From Myxococcales bacterium (lineage in GTDB: Bacteria > Myxococcota_A > Polyangia > GCA-2747355), in contig JAGQIK010000496.1 of the NCBI GenBank assembly GCA_020431405.1, forward strand, positions 23,878-87,877: 64,000 nt of DNA, in the 5' to 3' direction. The translations under genes were made by a program, and so were the position numbers. Below are positions 18,292-27,290 of this stretch, one piece after another. Numbering within the stretch: position 1 is the first letter of the stretch; the number at the start of each line of letters is the position of its first letter. The notes below the pieces were generated by a model. It was not told where the DNA came from. It saw only the letters and a list, made by a program, of their open reading frames with translations, and ran no database searches.

Positions 18292-19019
18292 CGCAATACG
18301 CCGCATGCGCTCTCGCCGTCTCTCTGTTTGCGTGCGGTGCCGACTCCTCGGCAGCGCCTACTGAATGTCCGACTCGGACGGCAGACGCATGCTTCTGGGG
18401 CTTCGGCTGGGCCGAATGCGGGCAAGCGAATGCGCCCAAGGTATTCTGTTCTGGGACGGCGTGCGCCTGGATCTCGGATGGCTGCCCCGCAGGTGACTAC
18501 AAGACACCACTAGCCCTGGACAGTTGCGACTGTGGGAAAGATCCCTGTCCAGACCCACCGGCCCTCTTCATGTTCGCCAACAGCAGGGGTTCACACGCCT
18601 GGACAAGACATAGTCACCGAACGATTGCCGTCAGCATCGACCCATCTGTAGCCGGCGGAACGCTGCAAAGCGCCTGTAGCGGTTGTAGCGGCGCGTGCGC
18701 GACCGGGGCCAACCCGTGCACGTCGACTGTGACACTCTCGGCGTCGTCGAAGGACACCTACTTGCTAAGAGTCGTTCCTGGCGACGGCGCGCTCTTTGGT
18801 TGGCGTCTGGAGCTGGAGGTCGATCTTTCGGCGAAGCCCCCGATGGCTACAGCTTGCCGTGTTCCCTTCAGCGACGCGCTGGCATGCGTGGCTGGCGATG
18901 TCGTGTGCGCTGCTTCTGGCTCTGTGGTGTTGTCGGAGATTCCCGCATCTTCAACCTCGACGCCGCGCGGCAGCTTCGACCTGAGGTTCGCGGATTTCAC
19001 CATGACGGGGACTCTCTAG
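18288..19019 (+). CDS. Cys-rich lipoprotein
   Basis: The GTG at 18288 overlaps the TGA of the protease gene and gives 243 residues with a signal VTQYAACALAVSLFACG ending in a lipobox. The mature part has many cysteines in its first half (CPTRTADACFWGFGWAECG, CDCGKDPCPDP, CSGCSGACATG), suggesting disulfide-rich folding outside the cytoplasm. It ends in a beta-strand-rich C-terminus (SFDLRFADFTMTG). No family is recognised. Coupled translation with the metalloprotease suggests a shared role such as anchoring, activation or substrate binding. Confidence 0.75.
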   Translation: MTQYAACALAVSLFACGADSSAAPTECPTRTADACFWGFGWAECGQANAPKVFCSGTACAWISDGCPAGDYKTPLALDSCDCGKDPCPDPPALFMFANSRGSHAWTRHSHRTIAVSIDPSVAGGTLQSACSGCSGACATGANPCTSTVTLSASSKDTYLLRVVPGDGALFGWRLELEVDLSAKPPMATACRVPFSDALACVAGDVVCAASGSVVLSEIPASSTSTPRGSFDLRFADFTMTGTL

Positions 19020-19022
19020 GCC

Positions 19023-19250
19023 TTGCTCGCACTCGCCAAACCGTCTGGAACGCCCTGTTCGCCCGAGGCAAGACTGGGGTCTGTAATGGTGCTCTGCCGG
19101 AGGGCTGGAACTCGCTCGACGTTTACATCAACCACGTCTACTCGCGACGTGACGAAGGCAGGCTGCCTACGGCGCCGCAAGTATCTTGCCCTCGGGACCT
19201 CGCAGTATCTAGACGCAAGCGGCGAAGCCGCGAAAGGCTGGGCACCGTGA
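19023..19250 (+). pseudogene. Possible small gene or frameshifted coding remnant
   Basis: Between the Cys-rich lipoprotein and the second protease, two frames carry partly protein-like sequence. One contains GWNSLDVYINHVYSR. The other contains KYLALGTSQYLDASGEAAKGWAP and ends in a TGA that overlaps the GTG of the next gene (GTGA), the linkage used elsewhere in this operon. The first frame joined to the second would make a plausible short C-terminal domain, suggesting a frameshift near 19143-19150. Starting only in the second frame would need a TTG at 19023. I cannot choose between a tiny gene and a broken one. Confidence 0.3.
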
Positions 19251-20782
19251 AGAAATGCCTCTGGGCCTCGCTCGTTGTCTTGATGACCGCATTCAGCTTT
19301 CCTGCGAAAGCGTTTTCGCCGCAGCCGTGCTCTCAGTGTCCAACGTGGACGACGGCCTATGCGTTTTCGTTTGATGCGCAACCCTATGGCGCAGGTGCGT
19401 ACAACTACGAAACGAGCGAATTGCCCCGCGACCCGAACCCATCGTGCTCCCCGTCAAATCCGTGCCCACACTACATCAACAACATGGACTACCTCCGCTG
19501 GGTCGTAGGCAATGCCTATATGCAGGGCATCAGCTTCTTCGTTTCCTCCTTCGACATGGAACAGTCGTTCGACAAGCTCGCCATCGGCACGGCAACGCAG
19601 AACTACCACACCTTGACGGGCAGCTTGTCGGGCCCATCGCTCGGGTACAAGGACGTCGTATTGCCGTGGCGGCTTCAGATCACGCCGGTGGGGCTGAGAG
19701 TCACGACTGACCACTCCGTCACGCGACGCGGTTTCGAGATTCTCGGTGCCCGCTACTGCTGCGCCTCCACGCCGATCGTGGGAGCCCCGTACCTTCAGCG
19801 CCTGCGGCGATACACGGCCCTACTGACCAGCACGAACGACGTGGTGTATTTCAGCACGGACTTCGTGGCGGGCGCCGGCCTGAACATCGCCGTCTGGGGC
19901 GGCGTCGGGGATGTCGACGTCCGGGTGCGCTGTGGCGCCTACCCGACAGAATCGCAGTATGACTTCGCGGCTACTTCGAGCGACTCGAACGAGTTTCTGC
20001 ACATCACTGCGGACTGGCTCGCGGAACAGTGCACGGGGCAATCCCTCTACGTCGCGGTTTCTGCATTCTCGATACCAATCCCCGCGCCCGCACACATTAT
20101 GGTCAGCGCGATCTACCCGGAGAAGGTGCTGACACTGACCGCGGGCACCGACCACACAGCCACGACCCAGCAGCTCGACAAGTGGAAGGTCGCCCTCGAG
20201 GAGGCGATCCGTCGCTCCTATGGTCAAACGGAAGGACAGGTCTTCATCAAGCAGATAGACCTATGGAACAGTCAGGGCCCAGGATACGAATGTCAGTGCA
20301 ACGGCGTGCAGTGTGATATTTGCTTCGTACTCAATGGCTATCCGGCGCCGCCGGCGCAGTGTCGATACGATGACAACAACAATATCGTGACATTGAGCGC
20401 GACAGCGGGCGCACCAGCCCCTGACGCGTGTTGGTATACGGGCCGCACCATCGCACACGAATTCGGTCACGCCTATATGTCCGGCGATGCCATCAACGAG
20501 CAGATCCACGACGAGTATTACAACTTTCAGGGCAACATCTACTGGCAATGCGGCCACAGCAACATGGCCGATCCATGGGCGATCGAGCAGCACAACTTCT
20601 GCTCGGACTTCGACCACAAGAAGGACCCGACGCCGGGCGCCCCCACGACGACTTTGGTTTCGGTCTTTCGCAACGCGACCTTCGCTGGTGTCGTGCCCGA
20701 GGCACCATCGGGAACACCCGACAACTACTCGTTCGTTGGATTCGACTTCAACAATCTTGGCGCCGTCTACGTACACCCCTAG
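19247..20782 (+). CDS. Secreted HExxH zinc metalloprotease
   Basis: The GTG at 19247 gives 511 residues with a signal peptide (VKKCLWASLVVLMTAFSFPAKAFS). The zinc motif is HEFGHAYMSG at residues 404-413, with EQIHDEYY a few residues later as a candidate for the third ligand. The N-terminal part is beta-rich with several Cys pairs (CSQCPTWTT, YCCASTPIVG, CQCNGVQCDIC). The exact clan is uncertain because the classical metzincin third His spacing is absent. It overlaps the upstream reading frame by GTGA and is followed nine bases later by another lipoprotein gene. It is probably an exoenzyme. Confidence 0.82.
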   Translation: MKKCLWASLVVLMTAFSFPAKAFSPQPCSQCPTWTTAYAFSFDAQPYGAGAYNYETSELPRDPNPSCSPSNPCPHYINNMDYLRWVVGNAYMQGISFFVSSFDMEQSFDKLAIGTATQNYHTLTGSLSGPSLGYKDVVLPWRLQITPVGLRVTTDHSVTRRGFEILGARYCCASTPIVGAPYLQRLRRYTALLTSTNDVVYFSTDFVAGAGLNIAVWGGVGDVDVRVRCGAYPTESQYDFAATSSDSNEFLHITADWLAEQCTGQSLYVAVSAFSIPIPAPAHIMVSAIYPEKVLTLTAGTDHTATTQQLDKWKVALEEAIRRSYGQTEGQVFIKQIDLWNSQGPGYECQCNGVQCDICFVLNGYPAPPAQCRYDDNNNIVTLSATAGAPAPDACWYTGRTIAHEFGHAYMSGDAINEQIHDEYYNFQGNIYWQCGHSNMADPWAIEQHNFCSDFDHKKDPTPGAPTTTLVSVFRNATFAGVVPEAPSGTPDNYSFVGFDFNNLGAVYVHP

Positions 20783-20791
20783 GAGGCTAAA

Positions 20792-21700
20792 GTGCTACGT
20801 TACACCTATTCGCTGCTCCTCGGCGCGGTCGTGTGTGCTGGCTGCGTCCAGGACGTTCAATCAAACCCAGGCTCACCCAAGACAGAAAGCCCCCATCAGG
20901 CAACCGCGACGCGCCGGCCAACGGTCAGACGTCACCGCATGCACGCACCGCCCGTCGGTCGGCCGCTTCTTCCGTCCATCATCCTCGAGCCATCGGATCT
21001 CACGAGCATGACAGGACTGACCCCTGCGCGGGTGGTCTTGGCTCACCGACACGGCAAGACCATCGACGCAGCGCTCGTCCAGACGGTGCAGAGCTCCATG
21101 GAGCTTCGCGAGCTCGCAACAGGCCAGGTCGTCCCGGCCTCGGTCGTGATCGCTGGCGCCGGCGGGCCGCGCGTGACGCTCACGGTCACGCCCGCTTCAG
21201 CGTTGGCTGCAAAATGGTACGAGCTTCGCGTGCGCAGCGTTGACGGCACGCGCTTGGATGTCGCGCGCGCCAATGCCGGCGTCGTTGGTGGAGATCTCGT
21301 GTCGCGCTTCCACCCAGCAAACGCGCCCGTGTTGCAGGCGATCACCGTCTGCGACAAGAAGGCGGGCGTCAAGACGGTGACGCTCAGCTTTTCCGAGCGC
21401 GTCACAGCCAACACGCTGGCGTCCGACTCGGTGCGAATAACGCACGCGGGAAGGACCCAGGGGTGTCAAGGCTACGGCGACCTCAAGGCCGGCCTTCGCG
21501 TGATGTCGTTCATCTGCCAGGCAAGCGATCTCGCCCAGCAAGTCGACGTCGAGCTGGCGGCATCATTTCGGTCCGTTGATGGCCCAATTCTGACCGGCAT
21601 CGACACGGCCCTGCGACCCAAGCATACTTTCGATGTCAGTGCGCTAGCCCAGAGTGGACCTTGCCGAATCTACACACCACATCCTATCGCTACGCGCTAG
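20792..21700 (+). CDS. Lipoprotein with bacterial Ig-like (Big_5-type) features
   Basis: This 302-residue protein starts at GTG 20792, which has an exact AGGAGG five bases upstream. The signal MLRYTYSLLLGAVVCAGC ends in a lipobox, and a basic linker follows. Two beta-rich regions resemble Ig-like Big_5 domains (LRELATGQVVPASVVIAGAGGPRVTLTVTP and KTVTLSFSERVTANTLASDSVRI). Such domains commonly act as spacers or adhesion modules on surface proteins. Its 3' end overlaps the 5' end of the next gene by 40 bp. It is the sixth member of the plus-strand exported-protein operon. Confidence 0.78.
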   Translation: MLRYTYSLLLGAVVCAGCVQDVQSNPGSPKTESPHQATATRRPTVRRHRMHAPPVGRPLLPSIILEPSDLTSMTGLTPARVVLAHRHGKTIDAALVQTVQSSMELRELATGQVVPASVVIAGAGGPRVTLTVTPASALAAKWYELRVRSVDGTRLDVARANAGVVGGDLVSRFHPANAPVLQAITVCDKKAGVKTVTLSFSERVTANTLASDSVRITHAGRTQGCQGYGDLKAGLRVMSFICQASDLAQQVDVELAASFRSVDGPILTGIDTALRPKHTFDVSALAQSGPCRIYTPHPIATR

Positions 21701-22713
21701 CGCTGTCGCTGGCACTCGTCGCCTGTCAGCGAGCGCCTGCACCGCAGGCCGATGGCGCCGACGACGCACGCGCTGACGCGATTGCCGACAGCAGCGATTC
21801 GACGCCCGCCGATGCTGGGCTGGACGCGCCGGTCGAAGCGACGATTGATCAGAGACCGGACGTCGCTGCATGCCCACGCGGCTGGCACGTCGTGCCGTCG
21901 CCCTTCGACCGAGATCTTCGCGATGTCTTTGTTGAAGCTGGAACCGTCTATGTCGTCGGCGACGCCGGCGTCGTCGCCTACCATCGCGCCGGTGCATGGC
22001 ATCCATACCTGCTAGCCAAGGGGTTTAGCTATCAAGGCATCTACGTGCGGTCGACTGGAAGCAGGATCTTGACGGTCGGCTGGCGCTTTGCGGTGGAGTT
22101 CGAGGGCAGCGGCTGGAAAACCAATCAGCTCGACAGCACCGGTACGCTATATGCGGCATGGCTCGATCCGTCGGGCACCGCGCTCGCCGCGGGCGGCAAT
22201 GGCCTTCGCACGCTGCTCTATCGCCGAAGCGGACCCGACTGGAGCGAAGTGAAGCTGCCGTCAGAGCTTGGCCTTGGACGGACGTTTGTCGCCATCGCCT
22301 CCGACAGTCAAGGGCCGGTGCTCCTTGCGCGCGCCGAAAGCGCTGCAACCAGCATGGTCGTACGATATGCGTCGGGACCTGATGCCCTGCTCGTGACCCG
22401 CCACGACCTACGCGGCATCGGTGCGCACTCAGACCACCTGATCGTCGTCGGTGACGACGCCGCGCTCCGCTATGATGGTCAGCGCTGGCACGAGACGCCC
22501 CCGCCGACGGGCAGCCGCCTTCGCGGCGTCTGGCTCGCGAACACGCATCGGGGCTACGCCGTGGGCATGGCCGGCCTCATCCTCAGGCTTGATGGTGCAT
22601 CGTGGCAACGCGAGCAGGCCCCCGTGAGCGTCGATCTTCTGGCCGTTCATGGCGAAGGGTCACAGATCTACGCCGTGGGCGCGACCGGCACCGTGCTGCG
22701 AAAGTGCGAATAG
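21661..22713 (+). CDS. Beta-propeller-like lipoprotein
   Basis: This is a 350-residue protein. The TTG at 21661 is favoured because it keeps a complete signal peptide (YRYALALSLALVACQ, lipobox). An Asp/Ala-rich linker (DGADDARADAIADSSDSTPADAG) is typical of myxobacterial envelope lipoproteins. The rest consists of repeated blades of the form GTVYVVGDAGVVAYHRAGAW, HLIVVGDDAALRYDGQRW, GYAVGMAGLILRLDGASW and QIYAVGATGTVLRK. This pattern fits a BNR/Asp-box or WD-like propeller with six or seven blades. It is the last gene of the operon and is followed by a terminator-like hairpin. Confidence 0.8.
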   Translation: MPNLHTTSYRYALALSLALVACQRAPAPQADGADDARADAIADSSDSTPADAGLDAPVEATIDQRPDVAACPRGWHVVPSPFDRDLRDVFVEAGTVYVVGDAGVVAYHRAGAWHPYLLAKGFSYQGIYVRSTGSRILTVGWRFAVEFEGSGWKTNQLDSTGTLYAAWLDPSGTALAAGGNGLRTLLYRRSGPDWSEVKLPSELGLGRTFVAIASDSQGPVLLARAESAATSMVVRYASGPDALLVTRHDLRGIGAHSDHLIVVGDDAALRYDGQRWHETPPPTGSRLRGVWLANTHRGYAVGMAGLILRLDGASWQREQAPVSVDLLAVHGEGSQIYAVGATGTVLRKCE

Positions 22714-22801
22714 GTCGCGCTCACGAGCTAGCGGCCTAGCCCGCCCGCCCCAGCGTTCACCGCTGGTGGTGAATCTCCACGGCCGCGCCCGTAGCGCACG
22801 C

Positions 22802-22821
22802 GCTGCGACCATTGTCGCAGC
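22802..22821 (+). terminator. Hairpin between convergent genes
   Basis: GCTGCGAC and GTCGCAGC form a perfect 8-bp stem around a 4-base CATT loop, followed by TTCTG. It lies in the 165-bp gap between the convergent genes ending at 22713 and 22879, where a terminator is expected. The T-tract is short. Confidence 0.5.
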
Positions 22822-22878
22822 TTCTGACAACTCTGCGCTATGTCAACTCGCGCTCGCCTGACGTTGAAGAGAAGCGGG

Positions 22879-25041
22879 CTACGGGTAGGTCATGTCCTCG
22901 AGGTATGCGGAGGCAACGAAGCTCTTCCTCTCGTACAAAGACCGCAGCGTAGCGTGGGAGATCTCGTCGATGTGCGCCCAGCCGATGCTCTCGCCGTTGC
23001 CGTCAAGCCACGCGCTCTGCCAGATCTCTGCGAGGTAGACAGCCCCCTCGGCGACAACGTCGATTGTAGCCTGGCCCACGGCGGCCCACAGCGCATCGTT
23101 GGTGTTCGCTGTCTGTTTGGCCGCCACGTAGGCGTCGATGATCTGTCGCGGGCTGAGCACGGAACGTACGTAGCGCATCAGCTCGACGGTTGCCTCGGCA
23201 GCGCGCCGCGTGCCGGTGAAGCGAGAGGTGATCTGCCGGTCTGCGAGCACCGTGTTTACCCCCGACACGATTTGTCGACGGTACCTGTCCATCATCTTGG
23301 TCTCGTATTGCGAGTGCACCCCCTTCTCGTCACTGGTGCTGCCATCATGCAGGTGCGAGGCATGCAGGGGCTGCGCGGCATCGCCAACGTAGTGAGCCAA
23401 GATCCCCGCGGCGGCCACATAGTTTGCGACCTTCTTGGCGCGTACGAAAGACACCATCTCGCGGTAGAACTGCGCTACCCGAAACGGAAGCGAGCCCATT
23501 CGGCTTCGCGGCACGCCGAGGCTTTCGTAGAACTGACGCCAGGTCGCGATGTCGAGCGTGCCGCGCTCGTAGAGGCTCATCAGCGTCTTTCCGGCAAACG
23601 CCCCTCGCCCTTCTTGGTCCATGTCGGCAAAGTGTCCGGACTTTTCGCGAGCACCACGCACGTTGGACTTCTTCCACAGCAGGTCCGACACGTCTGCCAG
23701 CGCGACGAACGCACTCGCTCCCGTGGGAAAGCGCTTGTTGCGCCGGTCAGCATCACTGAGACCGATGTTTTCGCGGTTGCGCTGCAGAAGTTCGTACAGC
23801 TTCGGCGCAGAGACGAGATCGCAGGCGGACGCGCCAACCTGATAATGGCCCATCTTGCCCCAGGTCTCTGACGGGCTGACGTTCCAGTCGTGGACCACCT
23901 CGACGCGAAGCTCTCGCAAGATCGTCGACAGATTGCTCGCGAGCGCGAACTGCGACGCGTGCTGATCGCTCTCGTCGACAAACGCCGTGCCTCCCCACTG
24001 CATCGCGAAGGGGCGAAACGTTCCGACGCCGTCATCGTCTTTCTGCTCGTTATCGCCATCGTCGAAGAACCAGAGGGTTCCAGAGTCGCCATGACGCGTC
24101 GGAACTGTGCTTTCGCCATCGCGTGGGCCGACAAGAAAGTCAGTTGCGTAGTCGTTTCCCCCCACCGAACCATAGCGGTAGAAAAGCCCCTTGATAACAC
24201 CTTCCAGCGGCCCGGCGAGTGGACTGAAGGCGCGCACGGGTCGCTCGATGAGGTCGAGCGTCACGGCGCGCGAGTGCAGATCGACCAGACGCCCCACCTT
24301 ACCCACGCCGTAGACTTGGGAGCTCCAGTCATCGATCCGGTCAACGCGGATCAGGCCTGCGTCGAGGTTCATCGTTGTACTCGATGCTGCCAAGTCTGGG
24401 TAGGCGTCCGCGAACCGCAGGTGTCGTACCGATAGCGCTTCCGCTTCGCCCACGCGATACCGCTCTCCAAGGCTACTAGCCCAGGCCACCTGCCCCGCAG
24501 GTCCTGCAACGTGCCGGTTAGTCAACGCAAATACGGAGTGCCCATCACTCACGAGCGCTCCAACCGCGCCGATGCGCGTCTGTCCCTGCACTTCGCTGAT
24601 AATGGGATAGCCGCCACCGAGCATGTGGCGACTCAGCTCACGCGGGTCGACGAAACGCTCGGCGATGGGCCGGCTGCGCGCGCAGACAACGCAGGTAGGA
24701 ACGACGCGATCGTCGGGCAGATAAAGGCGGTTTGGCACGTACTGCTCTGGCGTGGACTGGATCTCGTTCAATGTGGGCCAGCGGTCTACGAATACCAACA
24801 CACACGGCACCGACGCTTCTGTGACGGCGGAATTGGAAAGCGTCCGTTCGCGGTCACGTGCATCGGGCCACGCACGCTTGGGGTTGGCGTAATCTGGGTC
24901 GCTCTTGCGTACGAGGTAGCGGCCTATCGCGGTCGCCACCACGTTGTCTAGGTGTACGAGGTGTAGGTGGTATGCCTCGCGAGCTTCGAGCAGATCATCT
25001 ACCGTGAGTCCCTCAAAACGATGCCTCAGCCCCGTCGACAT
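22879..25041 (-). CDS. Fusion of trypsin-like serine protease and zinc-dependent S1/P1-nuclease or phospholipase C-like domain
   Basis: The ATG at 25041 has GGAGGGAG upstream and gives 720 residues without a signal peptide. The N-terminal half is a trypsin-fold protease: TNRHVAG with His177, NLDAGL with Asp227 and HGDSG with Ser320. Residues about 390-640 carry the zinc ligand pattern of the S1/P1 nuclease and phospholipase C superfamily: HYVGDAAQPLH (His550, Asp554, His560, the exact +4/+10 spacing) and HSQYE (His576, Glu580), with GHFADMD (His470, Asp473) upstream. Trypsin-like domains fused to effectors occur in bacterial conflict systems, where the protease is a switch. A defence role is inferred; it could also be an intracellular degradative enzyme. 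Confidence 0.86.
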   Translation of the reverse strand: MSTGLRHRFEGLTVDDLLEAREAYHLHLVHLDNVVATAIGRYLVRKSDPDYANPKRAWPDARDRERTLSNSAVTEASVPCVLVFVDRWPTLNEIQSTPEQYVPNRLYLPDDRVVPTCVVCARSRPIAERFVDPRELSRHMLGGGYPIISEVQGQTRIGAVGALVSDGHSVFALTNRHVAGPAGQVAWASSLGERYRVGEAEALSVRHLRFADAYPDLAASSTTMNLDAGLIRVDRIDDWSSQVYGVGKVGRLVDLHSRAVTLDLIERPVRAFSPLAGPLEGVIKGLFYRYGSVGGNDYATDFLVGPRDGESTVPTRHGDSGTLWFFDDGDNEQKDDDGVGTFRPFAMQWGGTAFVDESDQHASQFALASNLSTILRELRVEVVHDWNVSPSETWGKMGHYQVGASACDLVSAPKLYELLQRNRENIGLSDADRRNKRFPTGASAFVALADVSDLLWKKSNVRGAREKSGHFADMDQEGRGAFAGKTLMSLYERGTLDIATWRQFYESLGVPRSRMGSLPFRVAQFYREMVSFVRAKKVANYVAAAGILAHYVGDAAQPLHASHLHDGSTSDEKGVHSQYETKMMDRYRRQIVSGVNTVLADRQITSRFTGTRRAAEATVELMRYVRSVLSPRQIIDAYVAAKQTANTNDALWAAVGQATIDVVAEGAVYLAEIWQSAWLDGNGESIGWAHIDEISHATLRSLYERKSFVASAYLEDMTYP

Positions 25042-25931
25042 CTGCTCCCTCCATGCCGCGTTTAGCAAACGCGTCGCGTTCTTCAATTCACACCGCAAGG
25101 CACCAGTCAGAAGTACCGCAGGCAACGCTCTCCGTGTCGCTTCAGTGCCCGATTGGGCCCCAGGTCGCCTTCCTAGCCAAGCGAACTGCACTAGTCCGCT
25201 ATATGCAAAACGAGATAAAAGTTCATATACGCAGCTATTTAGTGCTGCATAGCGACGACGGCGACGATGGACTCGCACACCAGTTGAGCCGACACGACCG
25301 TCCGTCCCAGTGCCTCTTGCGTCGTGCCGGGTAGGCGTCCGCAGCAACTGCGGAGCGTCGCTCGTGTCGTTTCACGGTGCGAGCCCGCTCTACTTCGGTC
25401 CAGAAAGAGCTCTCTCGCCTCTAGACTCCGGCGAGCCTTCACATCGAGGCGGCGTCGGATCATGTCTGCTGAGATCGCGTTTCCTCTGGGTTTGGCAGAC
25501 CGGAGGTCACGCCATTTCCGACGGAATCTGCGACACGCCTTGCAACCACTCTCACTGGCACGTCGAGAGGCTCGGCATACGCTCACGCCTACATCACGCC
25601 ACGCATTCCCTGACTGAACGGTAGCAAGGTCACGCGCAGCATCGCGCCGGACAACAAGAAGCGGCGCGGCTGGGAGAATAGAGAGAATCGGTTCGGAACG
25701 GCAGCCCGCCATCGCTGTGATTCTCCGCCCCTCTAGCGCGACGCGGGTTCCGCGCATGTTTCACATAGCCGCGGAAAGCCCGGTCCACCAAGCTGCCCCA
25801 CGTAGCTGCGATGGCGTCACGAAAGCCCCGGTCTCTATGCGGTAACGCCGATTATTGTCGCCACCGCGGGGCTCCGCCGTCCGCCGCGCGTTTGATATTC
25901 GTCGCGTCGCCTCGTTCGATAGAAATGGTTG
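25042..25931. other. Long intergenic region without a convincing gene
   Basis: About 890 bp separate the protease fusion gene from the barrel-like protein gene. Open frames exist (for example minus 25757-25239), but their composition is Arg/Cys-rich and lacks domain patterns. The segment 25198-25260 is AT-rich for this genome. On the minus strand it has a possible -10 TATAGC (25203-25198) with a poor -35, a plausible promoter for the protease fusion. Confidence 0.45.
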
Positions 25932-27290
25932 TCATTCGATGCCCAGCTTCGGCGCGACGACGTTGAAGATCTTCTTGAACAGAGCCAGGTCGACGACGGC
26001 GCCGACAAACCACGTTACCTCCGCCCGGTCGTGAGTCACGACCGGGCCGCTAAGAGGCTGACCTTCACGCAAGTCCTGCCCAAGTTTCGGCAGCACATTC
26101 AGCGCCACGCCGACGGCGACGCCGAGCCCCAGCGGCCACTGAAGCACGCCGCCTAGGTACCAGCGCAATGCCGGGTCGCGCAGGCTAGTACCAAGCAGCA
26201 GACCGACAACAGGACACAGACTTGAGCGATCGTCGCGTATGCCGAAGGGATACGCCAGCATCGAGAGCACTACATCGACGTTGGGGCCTTGATCACGTGT
26301 TATACGTGACACACCGTCGTCGCCGACGGCTAGTCCAAAGCTACGTTCGGCGAGGTGTGTGTAGCTCATCAAGACGCCGACAGAGAAAAAACTCGTTCCT
26401 GGAATCGAGAAGGTCTTCGTGCGCTGCTGCTCGCGCACCCTGCACTTGGTTTGACCCGTGGCGAATATCGACTCCGGATGCGGTTCGGCGACGACCTTGA
26501 TGATCAGCGCACTGACGTTGACAAGCCTGAGGTGAAACGTTGCGGACACGATCCATGGGTTGTCATTCTTGCTTGCCTTGAATGCCGCCTTCTCGCCTGA
26601 GCGCAGGAGTCGGTGACGCTCTGTCTTGACGTCCAGCGTGTAGAAGGCCGCTTCAAGAGTCCGCGTGTACAACGAGATGGTCACAGACTGACCCTGGCGT
26701 AGGGCCTTCCACTTGGCCTTGGGGTGGGTGATCAGTCGCCCGCTGGGACTTAGACATAGATGCGCGTGCTCGCCATCATTGCTGTTGCACGTCTTGTCGA
26801 GCTTACTAGCTTCGTCCGTCGTCGGACGAAGCTGTGCGTCCGTGCAGTAGGCCAAGTCGGTAGCGTCTTTCGCCGCGGGCAGAGTCGTCGGAGTATTGTT
26901 CAAGGCCGGTTGGCTTGCTGGCGGCTTGTTGGCTTTGCCGACCACTACCGCGCTCGTCAGCGTCTTCTTCCTGTTTCCTTGGCGGTAGGTTGCTGTAATG
27001 TCTATCTGGACGCCGGCGAAGGATGGGTCGATGACGATCCGTCTTCTTCCCTTCCGCTTGAGTCGCACGTCCTTGCGAGGGCGATTCTTCGGAGCTAGCG
27101 AGATGTCCACGGAGCGGTCGACGTCATTCACCAACTCGAGAGTTTGGCCGACGTCGATCGAGGCCCGTTTTGGGCTGAGTCCTGCTACCGTGACCTTTAG
27201 CGTCACAATTTTCGGTGTGCCGCTCGGCTTCTGAGCGTGTGTCACAGCCGGCGCGCAAAGCGCGACGATTAGGATCCATCGGTGCATCAT
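25932..27290 (-). CDS. Exported protein with beta-barrel-like C-terminal half
   Basis: This 452-residue protein begins with MMHRWILIVALCAPAVTHAQ, a cleavable signal peptide. Residues about 30-110 are beta-rich and basic. The C-terminal 180 residues alternate hydrophobic and polar residues in strands (SFFSVGVLMSYTHLAERSFGLAVG, WYLGGVLQWPLGLGVAVGVALN), as in an outer-membrane barrel or a barrel-like lid. The start overlaps the stop of the trypsin-like gene by ATGA, so it is translationally coupled. Its partner protease has no signal, which makes the shared operon puzzling. Confidence 0.75.
   Translation of the reverse strand: MMHRWILIVALCAPAVTHAQKPSGTPKIVTLKVTVAGLSPKRASIDVGQTLELVNDVDRSVDISLAPKNRPRKDVRLKRKGRRRIVIDPSFAGVQIDITATYRQGNRKKTLTSAVVVGKANKPPASQPALNNTPTTLPAAKDATDLAYCTDAQLRPTTDEASKLDKTCNSNDGEHAHLCLSPSGRLITHPKAKWKALRQGQSVTISLYTRTLEAAFYTLDVKTERHRLLRSGEKAAFKASKNDNPWIVSATFHLRLVNVSALIIKVVAEPHPESIFATGQTKCRVREQQRTKTFSIPGTSFFSVGVLMSYTHLAERSFGLAVGDDGVSRITRDQGPNVDVVLSMLAYPFGIRDDRSSLCPVVGLLLGTSLRDPALRWYLGGVLQWPLGLGVAVGVALNVLPKLGQDLREGQPLSGPVVTHDRAEVTWFVGAVVDLALFKKIFNVVAPKLGIE

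Noticed and set aside
18695..19246. 184-codon N-terminal extension of the second metalloprotease
   Set aside because: It overlaps the Cys-rich lipoprotein gene in another frame; the GTG at 19247 begins a proper signal peptide.
22840..23871. 343-codon open frame on the plus strand
   Set aside because: Antisense of the S1/P1-like half of the protease fusion, whose catalytic motifs on the minus strand are unmistakable.
25239..25757. 172-codon open frame on the minus strand in the long intergenic region
   Set aside because: Arg/Ala/Cys-rich, no motif, no good ribosome site, and it covers an AT-rich promoter-like segment.
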